Assembly (NCBI GenBank): GCA_934621885.1
Contig: CAKTUH010000005.1
Coordinates: 1 to 64,000, forward strand
Length of the DNA: 64,000 nt
From: an uncultured Collinsella sp.
GTDB taxonomy: Bacteria > Actinomycetota > Coriobacteriia > Coriobacteriales > Coriobacteriaceae
Direction: 5' to 3'
Shown: positions 16,442 to 25,116 of the stretch, piece by piece
How positions within the stretch are numbered: position 1 is the first letter of the stretch
Layout of the letters: each line of letters starts with the position of its first letter
Program-made: the position numbers and the translations under genes
Notes under the pieces: model-generated
Databases searched by the model: none
Told to the model about the DNA's origin: nothing
What the model saw: the letters and a program-made list of their open reading frames with translations, nothing else

Positions 16442-19249
16442 ATGAAAAACCTCACCAGGTATTTGCAACGAGCGCGTCGGGGAGCGCAGATGACCCTGTG
16501 CTGGGTGGTCGTTGCGGTCACGGCGCTTTGCGGGATGCCGACAGCCGGTTTTGCCCTTCAGGATGAATCACGCGACGAGCTCTATGGCGACGTGGTCAAC
16601 CCGCTCACCATTACGGTCAACGATCGCGACTGCACGTTTGTAGATATCGATGACGGCAAGCTCGAGGGCCGTACCTCGATGTACGACAACGTCTCGTTCT
16701 ACACGGCTGCCGTCAAAAAGGTGCTGCCCAACTGGGCATCGCTTGCCTATAACATCCTTGGCTATGGCGGAGGCGACGATTCCGGGGACTTTTTGTACTG
16801 GGATCACGCCGGTAAGGGCTTTGAGAAGGACTTCGGTAAGGGTCACTACATCTATCTGTATGATGCGCTTTCGGGCGGCAACGGCGAGCATTCCGACGGC
16901 GCCGACAAGTCCATTCAAAGTGGCCTGACGTCGGCGAAAGGCCTGAACGCGGTCTATGAGCGCCTGACCGAAGATATCGCCGACTGCATCGGCCACAAGC
17001 TGACCGGCGAGGATTTTCGTAAATACGTGCCACTCGACGGCCTGTCGCAAGACACGAGCGAGCAAGACGTGATCTATGCCACCATCGCGTGCGTGGACAA
17101 GCTCGGCGGCACCTACCAGTACGATTTCAATGGCTTTGGCATCGCGTTCTATAACTTTAGAGTTCAGCAGCTCAACAGCGTGAACAAGCTTAACTGTGCG
17201 CCCGAGGACGCGCCGGGCTATTCCTTTGTCGATTCTAAGACTGAGCAGGAGCTCGTTACCTCGGCGCTCAACGTCGGCTATGAGGACGCCTCGCAGAGCA
17301 TCACGCTCGCCCGCGGTACCGAGGAGACGGTCGGCACGAGCACTTCTAAATCCGCATCGTATTCCAAAGGCGGCTCGTGGGGCGCATCGGTGAGCCTCAA
17401 GGAGTCGCTGGGCGTGCCCGCAACAGCGAGCGAGGAGATCGAGACCTCGTTTTCGGCCGAAACCACGATGTCCCAGTTGTGGGAGGCGAGCAAGACCGAG
17501 GAACAGTCGATCACCACAACGGACAATCAGTCGGTCACCGTCAATATGACGATCCCGGCGCACACGCAGGTCAATAGCAAGCAGACGAGTTCTACCACGA
17601 CGCTGTCCGAGGACTATGACCAGCCGGTGGGCGTGACGTTCGACGTGATCATCTTTAACATGAACGGCGAGTGCTACGACGATAACGCCGCCGTGCAGGA
17701 GTTCCATACCGCCGGTTATGACCAGCGCTCGTTCTACACCACCTTTGGCGATCAGTCGACTGACGCCGTGCAGAATCTGTTCCTGCGTTCAATCGCCCAT
17801 CGTGGCGACGACGGCTACGATACCACCGCTGGAAACGTCACGAGCTGGTCGTATCGCACCAACAACCACATGGTGCGCGCCATCGATTGGAATTCGGTCC
17901 TGGCCGATCGCGAGGTGCCTTCGCGCAACGGTGGCGCCCCGCGCACGTGCAACGTGCTCAACGATATGGCCGCGACCTATCCCATGTCCATTACGGGTTC
18001 CAATCTGACGTTTGAGTCGGTGACGGTCGATACGCAGTTGGGCACGCCGCAGCCTATTAAGCCCATCTCCAAGATTCTCGTGTCGCTGCAGACCGATAAG
18101 ACCCGAAGGCTTACGGTTGGAGACGAAGACCCCATCTCTTCCTATCGCGTGCGTGCAAGGGACGAGGACGATGTTGACTACTACGGCTTTGTGAAGTCGT
18201 CGGGCGACTGGCGTGTGGTCGATAAAAAGGGCAGGGAATGTAAGTCCGACGTCATCGAGATCCAGACCGACCCTGTCACCCACGAACAAGTCGTGGTGGG
18301 TAAAAAGGCCGGCACCGCCTACGTAAAGTACTTTATCCCCGAGGATACCTATGTGGACGTGAACGGGCATGTCTCGACCAATGACGAGATCGACGCCGCG
18401 GCCTACAAATATAAAGTAAGTGACGTGGCGCCCGAGCCGTTTAACGGCAGCATCAAACTCGAGGGCTCGGCGCAGACTGTCGTCGGCGTCGAGGAAAATC
18501 TCAACGGTATCGAAGGCCTGACGGCTACGGTTTATGACACGACGAGCAAGGAGGTCGATAGGGTCTGCAGCTGGGAGGCCCAGGAGCTTGAGAGCAAGGG
18601 CATCTCGGTTGCCACGGACGGCACGTTGACCATCACGCAGCCGGGTACCTTCCATGTGCGTGCGTTTATCGACAGCGTGTATTCCGATTGGGCCGAGGTC
18701 ATCGCCGCACCCGCACCGGTCGACCCGATGACGACCGTGGTCGAGACGCCGGTGAGCGTTGCGTCCGTTTCTTCGGGGGATTCTCCGGCAACGACGGATA
18801 GCACGGCTCCTGCTCAGGGAGAGCAGGCAGCTTCCGATGCGATTGCGGCCGAGTCTGCTCCGGCGAGCGACGATGCCGCTGCATTGACTGATGACACCGC
18901 GCCTGCTGCCGCGAAGGATGCCTCGCCGATTCCTACGGGCCTCGTTACCGTTTTGACCGATATCTGCCGCTACGGTATTGATCACGGCCTTATCAGCACA
19001 TCAAACAAGGAAGAGATGAGCAAGCAGGACTTCGACATCTTAGGCATCCTGTACCTGATGGCGGACAGCCAGGACCTGGTGCCCCAAGACGCCGAGGACG
19101 CGATGAACGAATGGGTCCATGGCCACTATAGTGACGAGGAGCTTGCCACGTGGAAACAGCATGCGCTTTCGGTGCTGCTCGAATACGGCTACATTGCACC
19201 CGGAACGACCGTGACGACACCGACGACTGATGCTGCGGACGGCGCATAA
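16442..19249 (+). CDS. Large secreted protein with an aerolysin-like (ETX/MTX2-type) region
   Basis: The protein has 935 residues. A signal peptide spans residues 1-38 (Arg-rich n-region, hydrophobic 18-30, cleavage likely after AGFA). Residues 39-260 are an unrecognised N-terminal domain. Residues 268-405 alternate polar and hydrophobic positions, rich in Ser/Thr, with GGSWGASVSLKESLGVPA, a Ser/Glu hairpin-like stretch, then QSVTVNMTIPAHTQVNSK and VGVTFDVIIF; this is the layout of aerolysin/ETX-MTX2 beta-pore proteins. Residues 540-640 and 665-755 resemble Ig-like (Big) domains. A low-complexity Ala/Ser/Thr/Asp linker (756-830) leads to a helical C-terminal domain (832-915). No LPXTG or other anchor is seen, so it is probably released. 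ATG 16442 has GGGAGG upstream. The family call is by pattern only. Confidence 0.6.
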   Translation: MKNLTRYLQRARRGAQMTLCWVVVAVTALCGMPTAGFALQDESRDELYGDVVNPLTITVNDRDCTFVDIDDGKLEGRTSMYDNVSFYTAAVKKVLPNWASLAYNILGYGGGDDSGDFLYWDHAGKGFEKDFGKGHYIYLYDALSGGNGEHSDGADKSIQSGLTSAKGLNAVYERLTEDIADCIGHKLTGEDFRKYVPLDGLSQDTSEQDVIYATIACVDKLGGTYQYDFNGFGIAFYNFRVQQLNSVNKLNCAPEDAPGYSFVDSKTEQELVTSALNVGYEDASQSITLARGTEETVGTSTSKSASYSKGGSWGASVSLKESLGVPATASEEIETSFSAETTMSQLWEASKTEEQSITTTDNQSVTVNMTIPAHTQVNSKQTSSTTTLSEDYDQPVGVTFDVIIFNMNGECYDDNAAVQEFHTAGYDQRSFYTTFGDQSTDAVQNLFLRSIAHRGDDGYDTTAGNVTSWSYRTNNHMVRAIDWNSVLADREVPSRNGGAPRTCNVLNDMAATYPMSITGSNLTFESVTVDTQLGTPQPIKPISKILVSLQTDKTRRLTVGDEDPISSYRVRARDEDDVDYYGFVKSSGDWRVVDKKGRECKSDVIEIQTDPVTHEQVVVGKKAGTAYVKYFIPEDTYVDVNGHVSTNDEIDAAAYKYKVSDVAPEPFNGSIKLEGSAQTVVGVEENLNGIEGLTATVYDTTSKEVDRVCSWEAQELESKGISVATDGTLTITQPGTFHVRAFIDSVYSDWAEVIAAPAPVDPMTTVVETPVSVASVSSGDSPATTDSTAPAQGEQAASDAIAAESAPASDDAAALTDDTAPAAAKDASPIPTGLVTVLTDICRYGIDHGLISTSNKEEMSKQDFDILGILYLMADSQDLVPQDAEDAMNEWVHGHYSDEELATWKQHALSVLLEYGYIAPGTTVTTPTTDAADGA

Positions 19250-19260
19250 GTGCAGAAAGA

Positions 19261-19293
19261 GTGCGCGTTTTTGTCTTTTGCGCACGGCTTTTT
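19261..19293 (+). terminator. Weak terminator after the secreted-protein gene
   Basis: GTGCGC at 19261-19266 pairs with GCGCAC at 19280-19285, followed by GGCTTTTT. A direct repeat TTTTGCGCACGG follows. It is a short stem, so termination may be partial. Confidence 0.4.
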
Positions 19294-19313
19294 GCGCACG
19301 GGCAAAATAGTTC

Positions 19314-19341
19314 TTGCAGCCAAGGTCGTGGCGTGTATACT
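19314..19341 (+). promoter_or_regulatory. Promoter of rplS
   Basis: TTGCAG at 19314-19319 and TATACT at 19336-19341 are 16 bp apart. The leader of about 65 nt contains the hairpin GTGCCG (19363-19368)/CGGCAC (19381-19386), which could be an L19-responsive structure; I cannot show that it is. Confidence 0.65.
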
Positions 19342-19410
19342 CGAATACGTTTGTTCAACTACGTGCCGGCCAAGGTGGTACGGCACCTCTAGAAGAGTAA
19401 GGAATTGCAC

Positions 19411-19752
19411 ATGGATTACATCCGCGCAATCGAGCGTCAGCAGATCCGCGAGGACATCCCGCAGGTCCGCGTTGCCGACAACGTCAAGGTTCACTACCGC
19501 ATTAAGGAAGGCGACCGCGAGCGCATCCAGGTTTTCCAGGGTGACGTCATCCGCATGGCCGGCGCCGGTGCCCGTGAGACCTTCACCGTCCGCAAGATTT
19601 CCTTCGGTGTCGGTGTTGAGCGTACCTTCCCGCTTCACAGCCCCAAGATCGCCAAGCTCGAGGTCGTCCGTCATGGTCGCGTCCGTCGCGCCAAGCTGTA
19701 CTACCTCCGCGACAAGGTGGGCAAGGCTGCTCGCATCCCCGAGAAGCGCTAA
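19411..19752 (+). CDS. rplS: 50S ribosomal protein L19
   Basis: L19 sits at the subunit interface. The 113-residue protein shows the family pattern: [59 protein letters not shown] and [13 protein letters not shown] 19411 has AAGGA 7 nt upstream. It has its own promoter and terminator, so it is transcribed alone here, whereas it is usually in the trmD operon. rnhB follows in the common order. Confidence 0.97.
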   Translation: MDYIRAIERQQIREDIPQVRVADNVKVHYRIKEGDRERIQVFQGDVIRMAGAGARETFTVRKISFGVGVERTFPLHSPKIAKLEVVRHGRVRRAKLYYLRDKVGKAARIPEKR

Positions 19753-19786
19753 GAAGATCGCAGCGTCTGTCCACTCGTTTGGACAA

Positions 19787-19816
19787 AAGGGTCACCTTCG
19801 GGTGGCCCTTCTTTTT
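19787..19816 (+). terminator. Intrinsic terminator after rplS
   Basis: AAGGGTCACC and GGTGGCCCTT form a 10-bp stem (one G-U pair) closed by a TTCG tetraloop and followed by CTTTTT. Confidence 0.88.
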
Positions 19817-19845
19817 ATCTGATTTGCATGCAAGGAGGCCCCGAT

Positions 19846-20634
19846 ATGGCCAACATGACGAGCTCGGTTTCGGCATCGCAGGTTGCCGGCGAGCTGGCGA
19901 GCGCCACGTTTGAGGAGATTCCCGCCCTCGTGGAGCATTATCGCGAGGATCCGCGCCAGCAGGTGATCAAGGCTTGCGAGCGTGCTCTTAAGCGCCATGC
20001 CAAGGAGCTTGCCGAGCGCGAGCGCGTCAACGACATGTACGAGCTGATGCACGAGCTCGGCGGGGATGGCGTGGTCGTTGGTGTCGACGAGGTGGGTCGC
20101 GGCTCGGTGGCCGGTCCTTTGACGGTGTGCGCCGTGTGCCTTCCCATGGAGCCGCGCGTCTGGGGCATCAACGATTCCAAAAAGCTCACGCCGGCTCGTC
20201 GCGAGCTGCTCTCGGTGAAGATTGCCGAGGTCGCGACAGCAATCGGTTTTTGCCATATCGCGCCTGCGGATATCGATGATATGGGCATGGCTCGCGCCAT
20301 CCGCGCCGCCGTTGCGGGTGCCGTCGCCGATACGGGACTCGAGCCCGATTGCGTGCTTATGGACGGTAACCCCTTGGGCGCCGTTCCCAACGAGCGCGAC
20401 GTCGTGAAGGGCGATGCCAAGATAGCCTGTATCGCCGCTGCTTCCATCATGGCCAAGGTCACACGTGACGAGATGATGGTCGAGTACGATGCCGAGTACC
20501 CCGAGTATCATTTGGCCGAGTCGAAGGGCTACGCAAGCCCCGAGCACATCGAGGCGATTCGCAAACACGGACTTTGTCCGCTGCATCGTGTGAGCTTTTG
20601 CGGAAACTTTCTGCAGACTGAGCGCCTTTTCTAG
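19846..20634 (+). CDS. rnhB: Ribonuclease HII
   Basis: RNase HII cuts RNA in RNA-DNA hybrids and single ribonucleotides in DNA. The 262-residue protein has the catalytic Asp-Glu in VVGVDEVGRGSVAGPLTVCAV near residues 78-98, INDSKKL, VLMDGNPLG and KGDAKIACIAAASIMAKVTRD. About 70 residues precede the RNase H fold, as in B. subtilis RnhB. ATG 19846 has AAGGAGG 8 nt upstream; the in-frame ATG at 19828 lies before that site. Confidence 0.95.
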   Translation: MANMTSSVSASQVAGELASATFEEIPALVEHYREDPRQQVIKACERALKRHAKELAERERVNDMYELMHELGGDGVVVGVDEVGRGSVAGPLTVCAVCLPMEPRVWGINDSKKLTPARRELLSVKIAEVATAIGFCHIAPADIDDMGMARAIRAAVAGAVADTGLEPDCVLMDGNPLGAVPNERDVVKGDAKIACIAAASIMAKVTRDEMMVEYDAEYPEYHLAESKGYASPEHIEAIRKHGLCPLHRVSFCGNFLQTERLF

Positions 20635-20683
20635 GTCAATTGTGGAGACAAGGACCTCTGGCGTTTTATAAACCTGCTGGTAG

Positions 20684-20725
20684 CGGGCCGTGTGCAACGT
20701 GATTGTTGCGTACGGCCCGTTTTTT
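20684..20725 (+). terminator. Intrinsic terminator after rnhB
   Basis: CGGGCCGT (20684-20691) pairs with ACGGCCCG (20712-20719), with an inner GCAAC/GTTGC stem, then TTTTTT. It separates rnhB from yraN-comM-dprA, which therefore must have their own promoter. Confidence 0.9.
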
Positions 20726-20732
20726 GTCGGCA

Positions 20733-20752
20733 TTTGGTCAGCTTTTGGTTTG
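20733..20752 (+). promoter_or_regulatory. 20-bp box shared with the comEA-comEC operon
   Basis: The sequence TTTGGTCAGCTTTTGGTTTG occurs here and, identically, at 50113-50132. It contains TTTGGT twice, 11 bp apart. It lies between the rnhB terminator and yraN, with 71 bp between its end and the yraN ATG. At 50 kb, 75 bp separate it from the comEA ATG. It is proposed as the binding site of a regulator of DNA-uptake genes. Confidence 0.6.
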
Positions 20753-20823
20753 CTTCCGGTACTTACCCGCATGAAAGGTGCCTTCATCATCGGGGCAATG
20801 CAGCGTGCGGGAAAGGAGACCCC

Positions 20824-21309
20824 ATGTGTGCCGCAAGCAAAAAGAGCAAGACGCAGCAACTCAAGGAGCGCTGGGAAGACGGCGAGCTCGACTGCGGGGC
20901 GATTACGCCCGAGTTTATCAAGGGACTCAGTCCCCGCGAGCTCGGCATGCTGGGCGAGCTGATCACCATCGATTACTTTAACGAACGTGGATACACCTTG
21001 TTGGAGCAGGGCTATCGTTGCATTGAGGGCGAAGCCGATCTGGTGCTGCTCGATGAGCTCGACGATGTCGTGGTGATGGCCGAGGTCAAGACGAGACGCG
21101 TCGCCCTGGATTGCGCCACGCGGGTCTTTCCCGAGGAGGCCGTGGACGCCCAAAAGCAGCGTCGGTATCGCCGTATCGCAAGTTGCTATCTCATGGAGCA
21201 CTATCCGCTCAGGTCGATTCGCTTCGATGCCGTGGGCGTCACCATCCGCGGCGGGCATATCGCCGAGATTGAGCACCAGTACAATGCGTTCGATTGGCAG
21301 GTGTCGTGA
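20824..21309 (+). CDS. yraN: YraN/UPF0102 family predicted nuclease-fold protein
   Basis: The 161-residue protein has the Holliday-resolvase-like fold of UPF0102: LGMLGELITIDYFNERGYTLLEQGYR, the acidic GEADLVLLD and VVVMAEVKTR with the PD-(D/E)xK pattern, then AVDAQKQRRYRRIA. The N-terminal 40 residues are longer than usual. Its biochemical role is not established for the family; it regularly sits between rnhB and comM-dprA, suggesting DNA processing. ATG 20824 follows AAAGGAGA. The stop codon overlaps the comM ATG (TGATG). Confidence 0.9.
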   Translation: MCAASKKSKTQQLKERWEDGELDCGAITPEFIKGLSPRELGMLGELITIDYFNERGYTLLEQGYRCIEGEADLVLLDELDDVVVMAEVKTRRVALDCATRVFPEEAVDAQKQRRYRRIASCYLMEHYPLRSIRFDAVGVTIRGGHIAEIEHQYNAFDWQVS

Positions 21310-22832
21310 TGGCGTTCGAGACGTTTGCCGTACACGCGGCCTGCATCCGCGGCGTCGAGGCAATTCCCGTCACCGTCGAGGTCTCGCTTGCCGGTGGCGT
21401 TCCGGGCATCCAGATGCTCGGCATTCCGAGTATGGAGGTGATGGAGTCGCGCGGGCGTATCCGGTGCGCCATGCGCTCGGCAGGCTTCGAGATCCCGCGC
21501 TCTGGCATTACCGTCAACCTGGCACCCGGGGATATCCGTAAAACTGGTAGTGGGTTTGACCTGCCGATTGCCATCGCGGTTCTGGCGGCTGATGGGCAGA
21601 TTCCCCGTGACAACCTCGATCGCTGCCTTATCGCAGGCGAGCTTGGTCTGGACGGCACCGTGCTGCCCGTCAAGGGCGAGGTGGCGTTTCAGCTGTTGGC
21701 GCGCGAAATGGGGCTTTCCTTTATCGCCGGTAGGTCCGATCAGCATGTCCCGCTTGCGGGCGTTGACTGCGGGTTCATCGACCATCTATCTCAGCTTGCC
21801 CATGGCATGGGCGATGCCGCACGGCATTATCTGGATTCTGAAGTGCTCGAGGCGACCTTTGAGCCCGAGCTCGATTATGCCGACGTTCTGGGGCAGGAGG
21901 TCGCCAAACGTGGCATGGCGCTTGCGGCCGCCGGCGAGCTCGGCCTGCTCATGATCGGCTCGCCCGGTTCGGGCAAGACCATGCTTGCGCGGCGCATGAC
22001 GGGCATTTTGCCCGAGCTTTCTCTCGAGGATCAGCAAGAGGCGCTGTGCATTCATTCGGTCTTGGGCGAGAACATCGATGGACTGCTTGCAGGGCATCGG
22101 CCCTTCCGCAGCCCGCATCACAGCATTTCGACCGCGGGGCTCATCGGCGGCGGGCGTCCGGTGCATCCGGGCGAAATTAGCCTGGCTCATGGCGGCGTGC
22201 TCTTTTTGGACGAGCTCGCCGAGTTTCCCACCGGCGTGCTGCAGACGCTGCGTCAGCCCATCGAGCGTGGGTACGTGAGGATCGTGCGCGTTGACGGGGC
22301 CTTTACGTTCCCGTCGCGCTTTCAGCTGCTAGCCGCGAGCAACCCCTGCCCCTGCGGGTTTTTGGGCGATCGCGAAGTGCCGTGTCGCTGTTCCGCGTCG
22401 ATGGTCGAGCGCTATCGGGGCAAGTTGCGCGGCCCTTTGGCTGATCGTATCGACATGATGATCGACGTGACCCGCCCCGATCCTCAGGTGATCATTGAGG
22501 GCGCGGAGGGTATGTCATCGGCCGAGCTGCGCGATTATGTCGTGCGAGGGCGCGCCTTTCGCGCGTGGCGTGAATCCCGTATGGACGATGCGGACTCCGA
22601 GGCCGAGGATGATGAGTCACGGTCCATTGACGGCGTCGTTTCGACCTTTGGGCTTGATGAGGCCGCCGAGAAATGCGTGCTCGGCCTGTCGAAGCGCACG
22701 CATCTCACGGGCCGCGGCATCGTGCGCCTGGTGCGCATCGCGCGCACGATCGCCGATGTTGCCGAAAGCGAACGGGTATCGCAGGATCACGTGCTCGAGG
22801 CGGCGATGTACCAGGGAAGGAGGGACCAATGA
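21309..22832 (+). CDS. comM: ComM/YifB family AAA+ ATPase (Mg-chelatase-like)
   Basis: The 507-residue ATPase resembles ComM, a hexameric helicase that extends heteroduplex during natural transformation. The N-terminal Lon-like (ChlI) domain has VSLAGGVPGIQMLGIP; the AAA+ core has Walker A GSPGSGKTMLARRM near residues 217-230, SPHHSISTAGLIGGG, Walker B GVLFLDELAEF and NPCPCGF. The C-terminal domain ends with HLTGRGIVRLVRIARTIADV. ATG 21309 overlaps the yraN stop; the dprA ATG overlaps its own stop, so the three genes are translationally coupled. Confidence 0.95.
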   Translation: MAFETFAVHAACIRGVEAIPVTVEVSLAGGVPGIQMLGIPSMEVMESRGRIRCAMRSAGFEIPRSGITVNLAPGDIRKTGSGFDLPIAIAVLAADGQIPRDNLDRCLIAGELGLDGTVLPVKGEVAFQLLAREMGLSFIAGRSDQHVPLAGVDCGFIDHLSQLAHGMGDAARHYLDSEVLEATFEPELDYADVLGQEVAKRGMALAAAGELGLLMIGSPGSGKTMLARRMTGILPELSLEDQQEALCIHSVLGENIDGLLAGHRPFRSPHHSISTAGLIGGGRPVHPGEISLAHGGVLFLDELAEFPTGVLQTLRQPIERGYVRIVRVDGAFTFPSRFQLLAASNPCPCGFLGDREVPCRCSASMVERYRGKLRGPLADRIDMMIDVTRPDPQVIIEGAEGMSSAELRDYVVRGRAFRAWRESRMDDADSEAEDDESRSIDGVVSTFGLDEAAEKCVLGLSKRTHLTGRGIVRLVRIARTIADVAESERVSQDHVLEAAMYQGRRDQ

Positions 22833-23764
22833 TGACCGAGGGGACCTTCGAGCTGCATCCAGGTGATGCGTTGTATCCCGAGACCGTTTTGGAGCTTTCT
22901 GATGTACCCCAGACGCTCTATGTGCGCGGCAACGCCGAGGTGCTTTCGACGCCTGCGCTATCAATCATCGGTGCACGTAAGGCATCGCCGTACGGTCTCG
23001 CTGTGGCGGAGCTTGCGGCCAAGGTAGCGGTTGAGGCGGGAGTGACGGTGGTCTCGGGCGGCGCGGTCGGTTGTGACCAGGCCTCGGGTTGGGCTGCGGT
23101 CAACGCTGGCGGCAAACACGTCGTGGTGCTGGGGACGGGCGCCGACGTGGTCTACCCGCGTTCGAGCGCGGGGCTTATTACGCGCACACTCGATACGGGC
23201 GGCGCGGTCGTTTCGATTTCGCCGTGGGGTATGGGACCGCGTAAGTTCGCCTTTCCGCGGCGCAATCGCGTTATTGCCGCCTTGTCGCAGGCGCTCTTTG
23301 TTTCCGAGGCGGGCATGCCCTCGGGGACGTTTTCTACAGCCGAGGCTGCTATGGATTTGGGGCGCGAACTTCTTGCCGTGCCGGGTTCGATCCTATCGCC
23401 TGAGTCGCGTGGCACGAATTACCTCATTGCGAACGGTGCCTGCTGCATCATCGACGAGGAATCAATCGAGATGGCCATCTCGCGCATCTACGGCACACTG
23501 CGCTACTCGCGTCCCGATGCACCCGGTATTGCCGATCTGGACCCCACGCAGCAGGCCGTGATGCACGCGCTTATCGCCTCACCGCTCAAGGTCGACGACA
23601 TTGCCGCGCTCGTCTCGCTTGATGCTGTCGGCGTGCTCAAGCTCTTGGGCTCGCTCGAGCTCGAGGGCCTTATCGAACGCATGATGGATGGAAGGTATGC
23701 GCCCTCAAAGTTTGCGCTTCACGCCCAGACGCCCTTCGGTCACAATGGAAAGCGTGTCAATTAG
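22829..23764 (+). CDS. dprA: DNA-processing protein DprA
   Basis: DprA loads RecA on incoming single-stranded DNA. The 311-residue protein has the Rossmann core with IIGARKASPYG near residues 46-56, VVSGGAVGCDQASGWAAVNAGG, VVVLGTGADVVYP, FPRRNRVIAALS and GTNYLIANGA, plus a C-terminal winged-helix region (DLDPTQQAVMHALIAS onward). The start is ATG 22829 or the next codon ATG 22832; GGAGGG is just upstream. Its 4-nt overlap with comM shows coupling in a DNA-uptake processing operon. Confidence 0.95.
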   Translation: MMTEGTFELHPGDALYPETVLELSDVPQTLYVRGNAEVLSTPALSIIGARKASPYGLAVAELAAKVAVEAGVTVVSGGAVGCDQASGWAAVNAGGKHVVVLGTGADVVYPRSSAGLITRTLDTGGAVVSISPWGMGPRKFAFPRRNRVIAALSQALFVSEAGMPSGTFSTAEAAMDLGRELLAVPGSILSPESRGTNYLIANGACCIIDEESIEMAISRIYGTLRYSRPDAPGIADLDPTQQAVMHALIASPLKVDDIAALVSLDAVGVLKLLGSLELEGLIERMMDGRYAPSKFALHAQTPFGHNGKRVN

Positions 23765-23778
23765 AAAGGTGTTTGCAG

Positions 23779-25116
23779 ATGCAGTTCGATCAGGTGACGG
23801 TTATCGGTGGCGGTCTGGCGGGTTCGGAATGTGCGATCCAGCTGGCAGATCGCGGGTTTGCCGTAAAGCTGTGCGAGATGCGCCCCCAGGTGAGCTCTCC
23901 GGCCCACCATACCGATCACTTGGCCGAGCTCGTCTGCTCAAATTCGTTTAAGTCGACCCGTCCGGATTCCGCCGCCGGCCTGCTAAAGGCCGAGCTCGAG
24001 CGTATGGGTTCTGTGCTGCTCGATTGCGCCCATCGTGCGGCCGTTCCCGCTGGCGGTGCCCTGGCGGTCGACCGCGTCAAGTTTTCCGAGCTTGTCGAGG
24101 CCGAGGTAGCCGCCCGACCCAATATCGAGGTCGTGCACGGCGAGGTCACGCAGATTCCCGAGGGCCACGTGGTCATTGCCGCGGGCCCGCTGTGTTCGCC
24201 GGCATTGAGCGAAGAGGTCATGAAGCTCGTCGGCGGCGACTCTTTGGCGTTCTTTGACGCTGCCGCGCCAATCGTCGATGCCTCCACGCTCGATATGGAC
24301 GTGCTGTTCTCGCAGTCGCGCTATGAGGAGCAGGGGAGCGGCGACTATCTCAACGCTCCGCTCAACAAGGAGGAGTACGAGGCCTTTATCGAGGCACTCA
24401 TCACCGCCGATCGCGTGGTGCTCAAGGACTTTGAGGGCGGCGACCTCTTCCAGGCCTGTCAGCCCGCCGAGGAGGTTGCCCGTACCGGTAAGGATGCTAT
24501 CCGCTTTGGCGCCATGAAGCCCGTCGGCCTCACCGACCCGCGAACCGGACGTCGTCCCTGGGCGGCGATTCAGCTGCGTGCCGAAAACAAGGAAAAGACC
24601 GCCTATAACCTGGTGGGCTTCCAGACTAATCTGACCTTTGGCGAGCAAAAGCGTGTCTTCCATATGGTTCCCGGTTTGGAGCATGCCGAGTTCTTCCGCT
24701 ATGGCGTCATGCACCGCAATACCTTTGTCGATGCGCCGCATGTCCTTGACGGCACCTTTGCCGTGCCTGGCACGGGTGTGCGCCTCGCCGGTCAGATCAC
24801 TGGCACCGAGGGGTACATGGAAGCGGTGGCGACCGGTCTGCTTGCTGCGCTTAACACCTATGCCGAGGCTATCGGTGCGGCTTCTGTGGAGCTTCCTCGC
24901 GTGGGCGCCCTGGGTGCGCTCGTGGGCTATGCGACCGATCCGGCAACCGTGGGCTACCAGCCCATGCATGTCAACTTTGGCCTGGTGCCGCCGCTCGAGG
25001 ACGGCAAGCGCCGCAGTAAGCGCGACCGCTACCAGGCTTATGCGGATCGCGCCCTCGAGGCCCTCGATGCCTACTTGGCCACGCGCTCCGACTTGTTTGG
25101 AGGCGACCGGTCATAG
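23779..25116 (+). CDS. trmFO: Methylenetetrahydrofolate--tRNA-(uracil-5-)-methyltransferase
   Basis: TrmFO makes m5U54 in tRNA with folate and FAD. The 445-residue protein has the FAD-binding VTVIGGGLAGSECAIQLADRG at the N-terminus, SNSFKSTRPDSAAGLLKAE, DRVKFSELVE and NVNFGL-like MHVNFGLVPPL near the C-terminus. ATG 23779 has AAAGGTG 8 nt upstream. It lies between dprA and xerC as in Firmicutes, but without topA. Its stop TAG shares bases with the proposed ATA start of xerC. Confidence 0.95.
   Translation: MQFDQVTVIGGGLAGSECAIQLADRGFAVKLCEMRPQVSSPAHHTDHLAELVCSNSFKSTRPDSAAGLLKAELERMGSVLLDCAHRAAVPAGGALAVDRVKFSELVEAEVAARPNIEVVHGEVTQIPEGHVVIAAGPLCSPALSEEVMKLVGGDSLAFFDAAAPIVDASTLDMDVLFSQSRYEEQGSGDYLNAPLNKEEYEAFIEALITADRVVLKDFEGGDLFQACQPAEEVARTGKDAIRFGAMKPVGLTDPRTGRRPWAAIQLRAENKEKTAYNLVGFQTNLTFGEQKRVFHMVPGLEHAEFFRYGVMHRNTFVDAPHVLDGTFAVPGTGVRLAGQITGTEGYMEAVATGLLAALNTYAEAIGAASVELPRVGALGALVGYATDPATVGYQPMHVNFGLVPPLEDGKRRSKRDRYQAYADRALEALDAYLATRSDLFGGDRS

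Noticed and set aside
14119..16521. An 800-codon antisense frame over ppdK
   Set aside because: Same codon-bias artefact; it crosses the ppdK terminator and has no start signal.
16442..19249. Cell-wall anchored (LPXTG) adhesin
   Set aside because: No LPXTG, hydrophobic tail or basic end is present at the C-terminus, so release from the cell is more likely.
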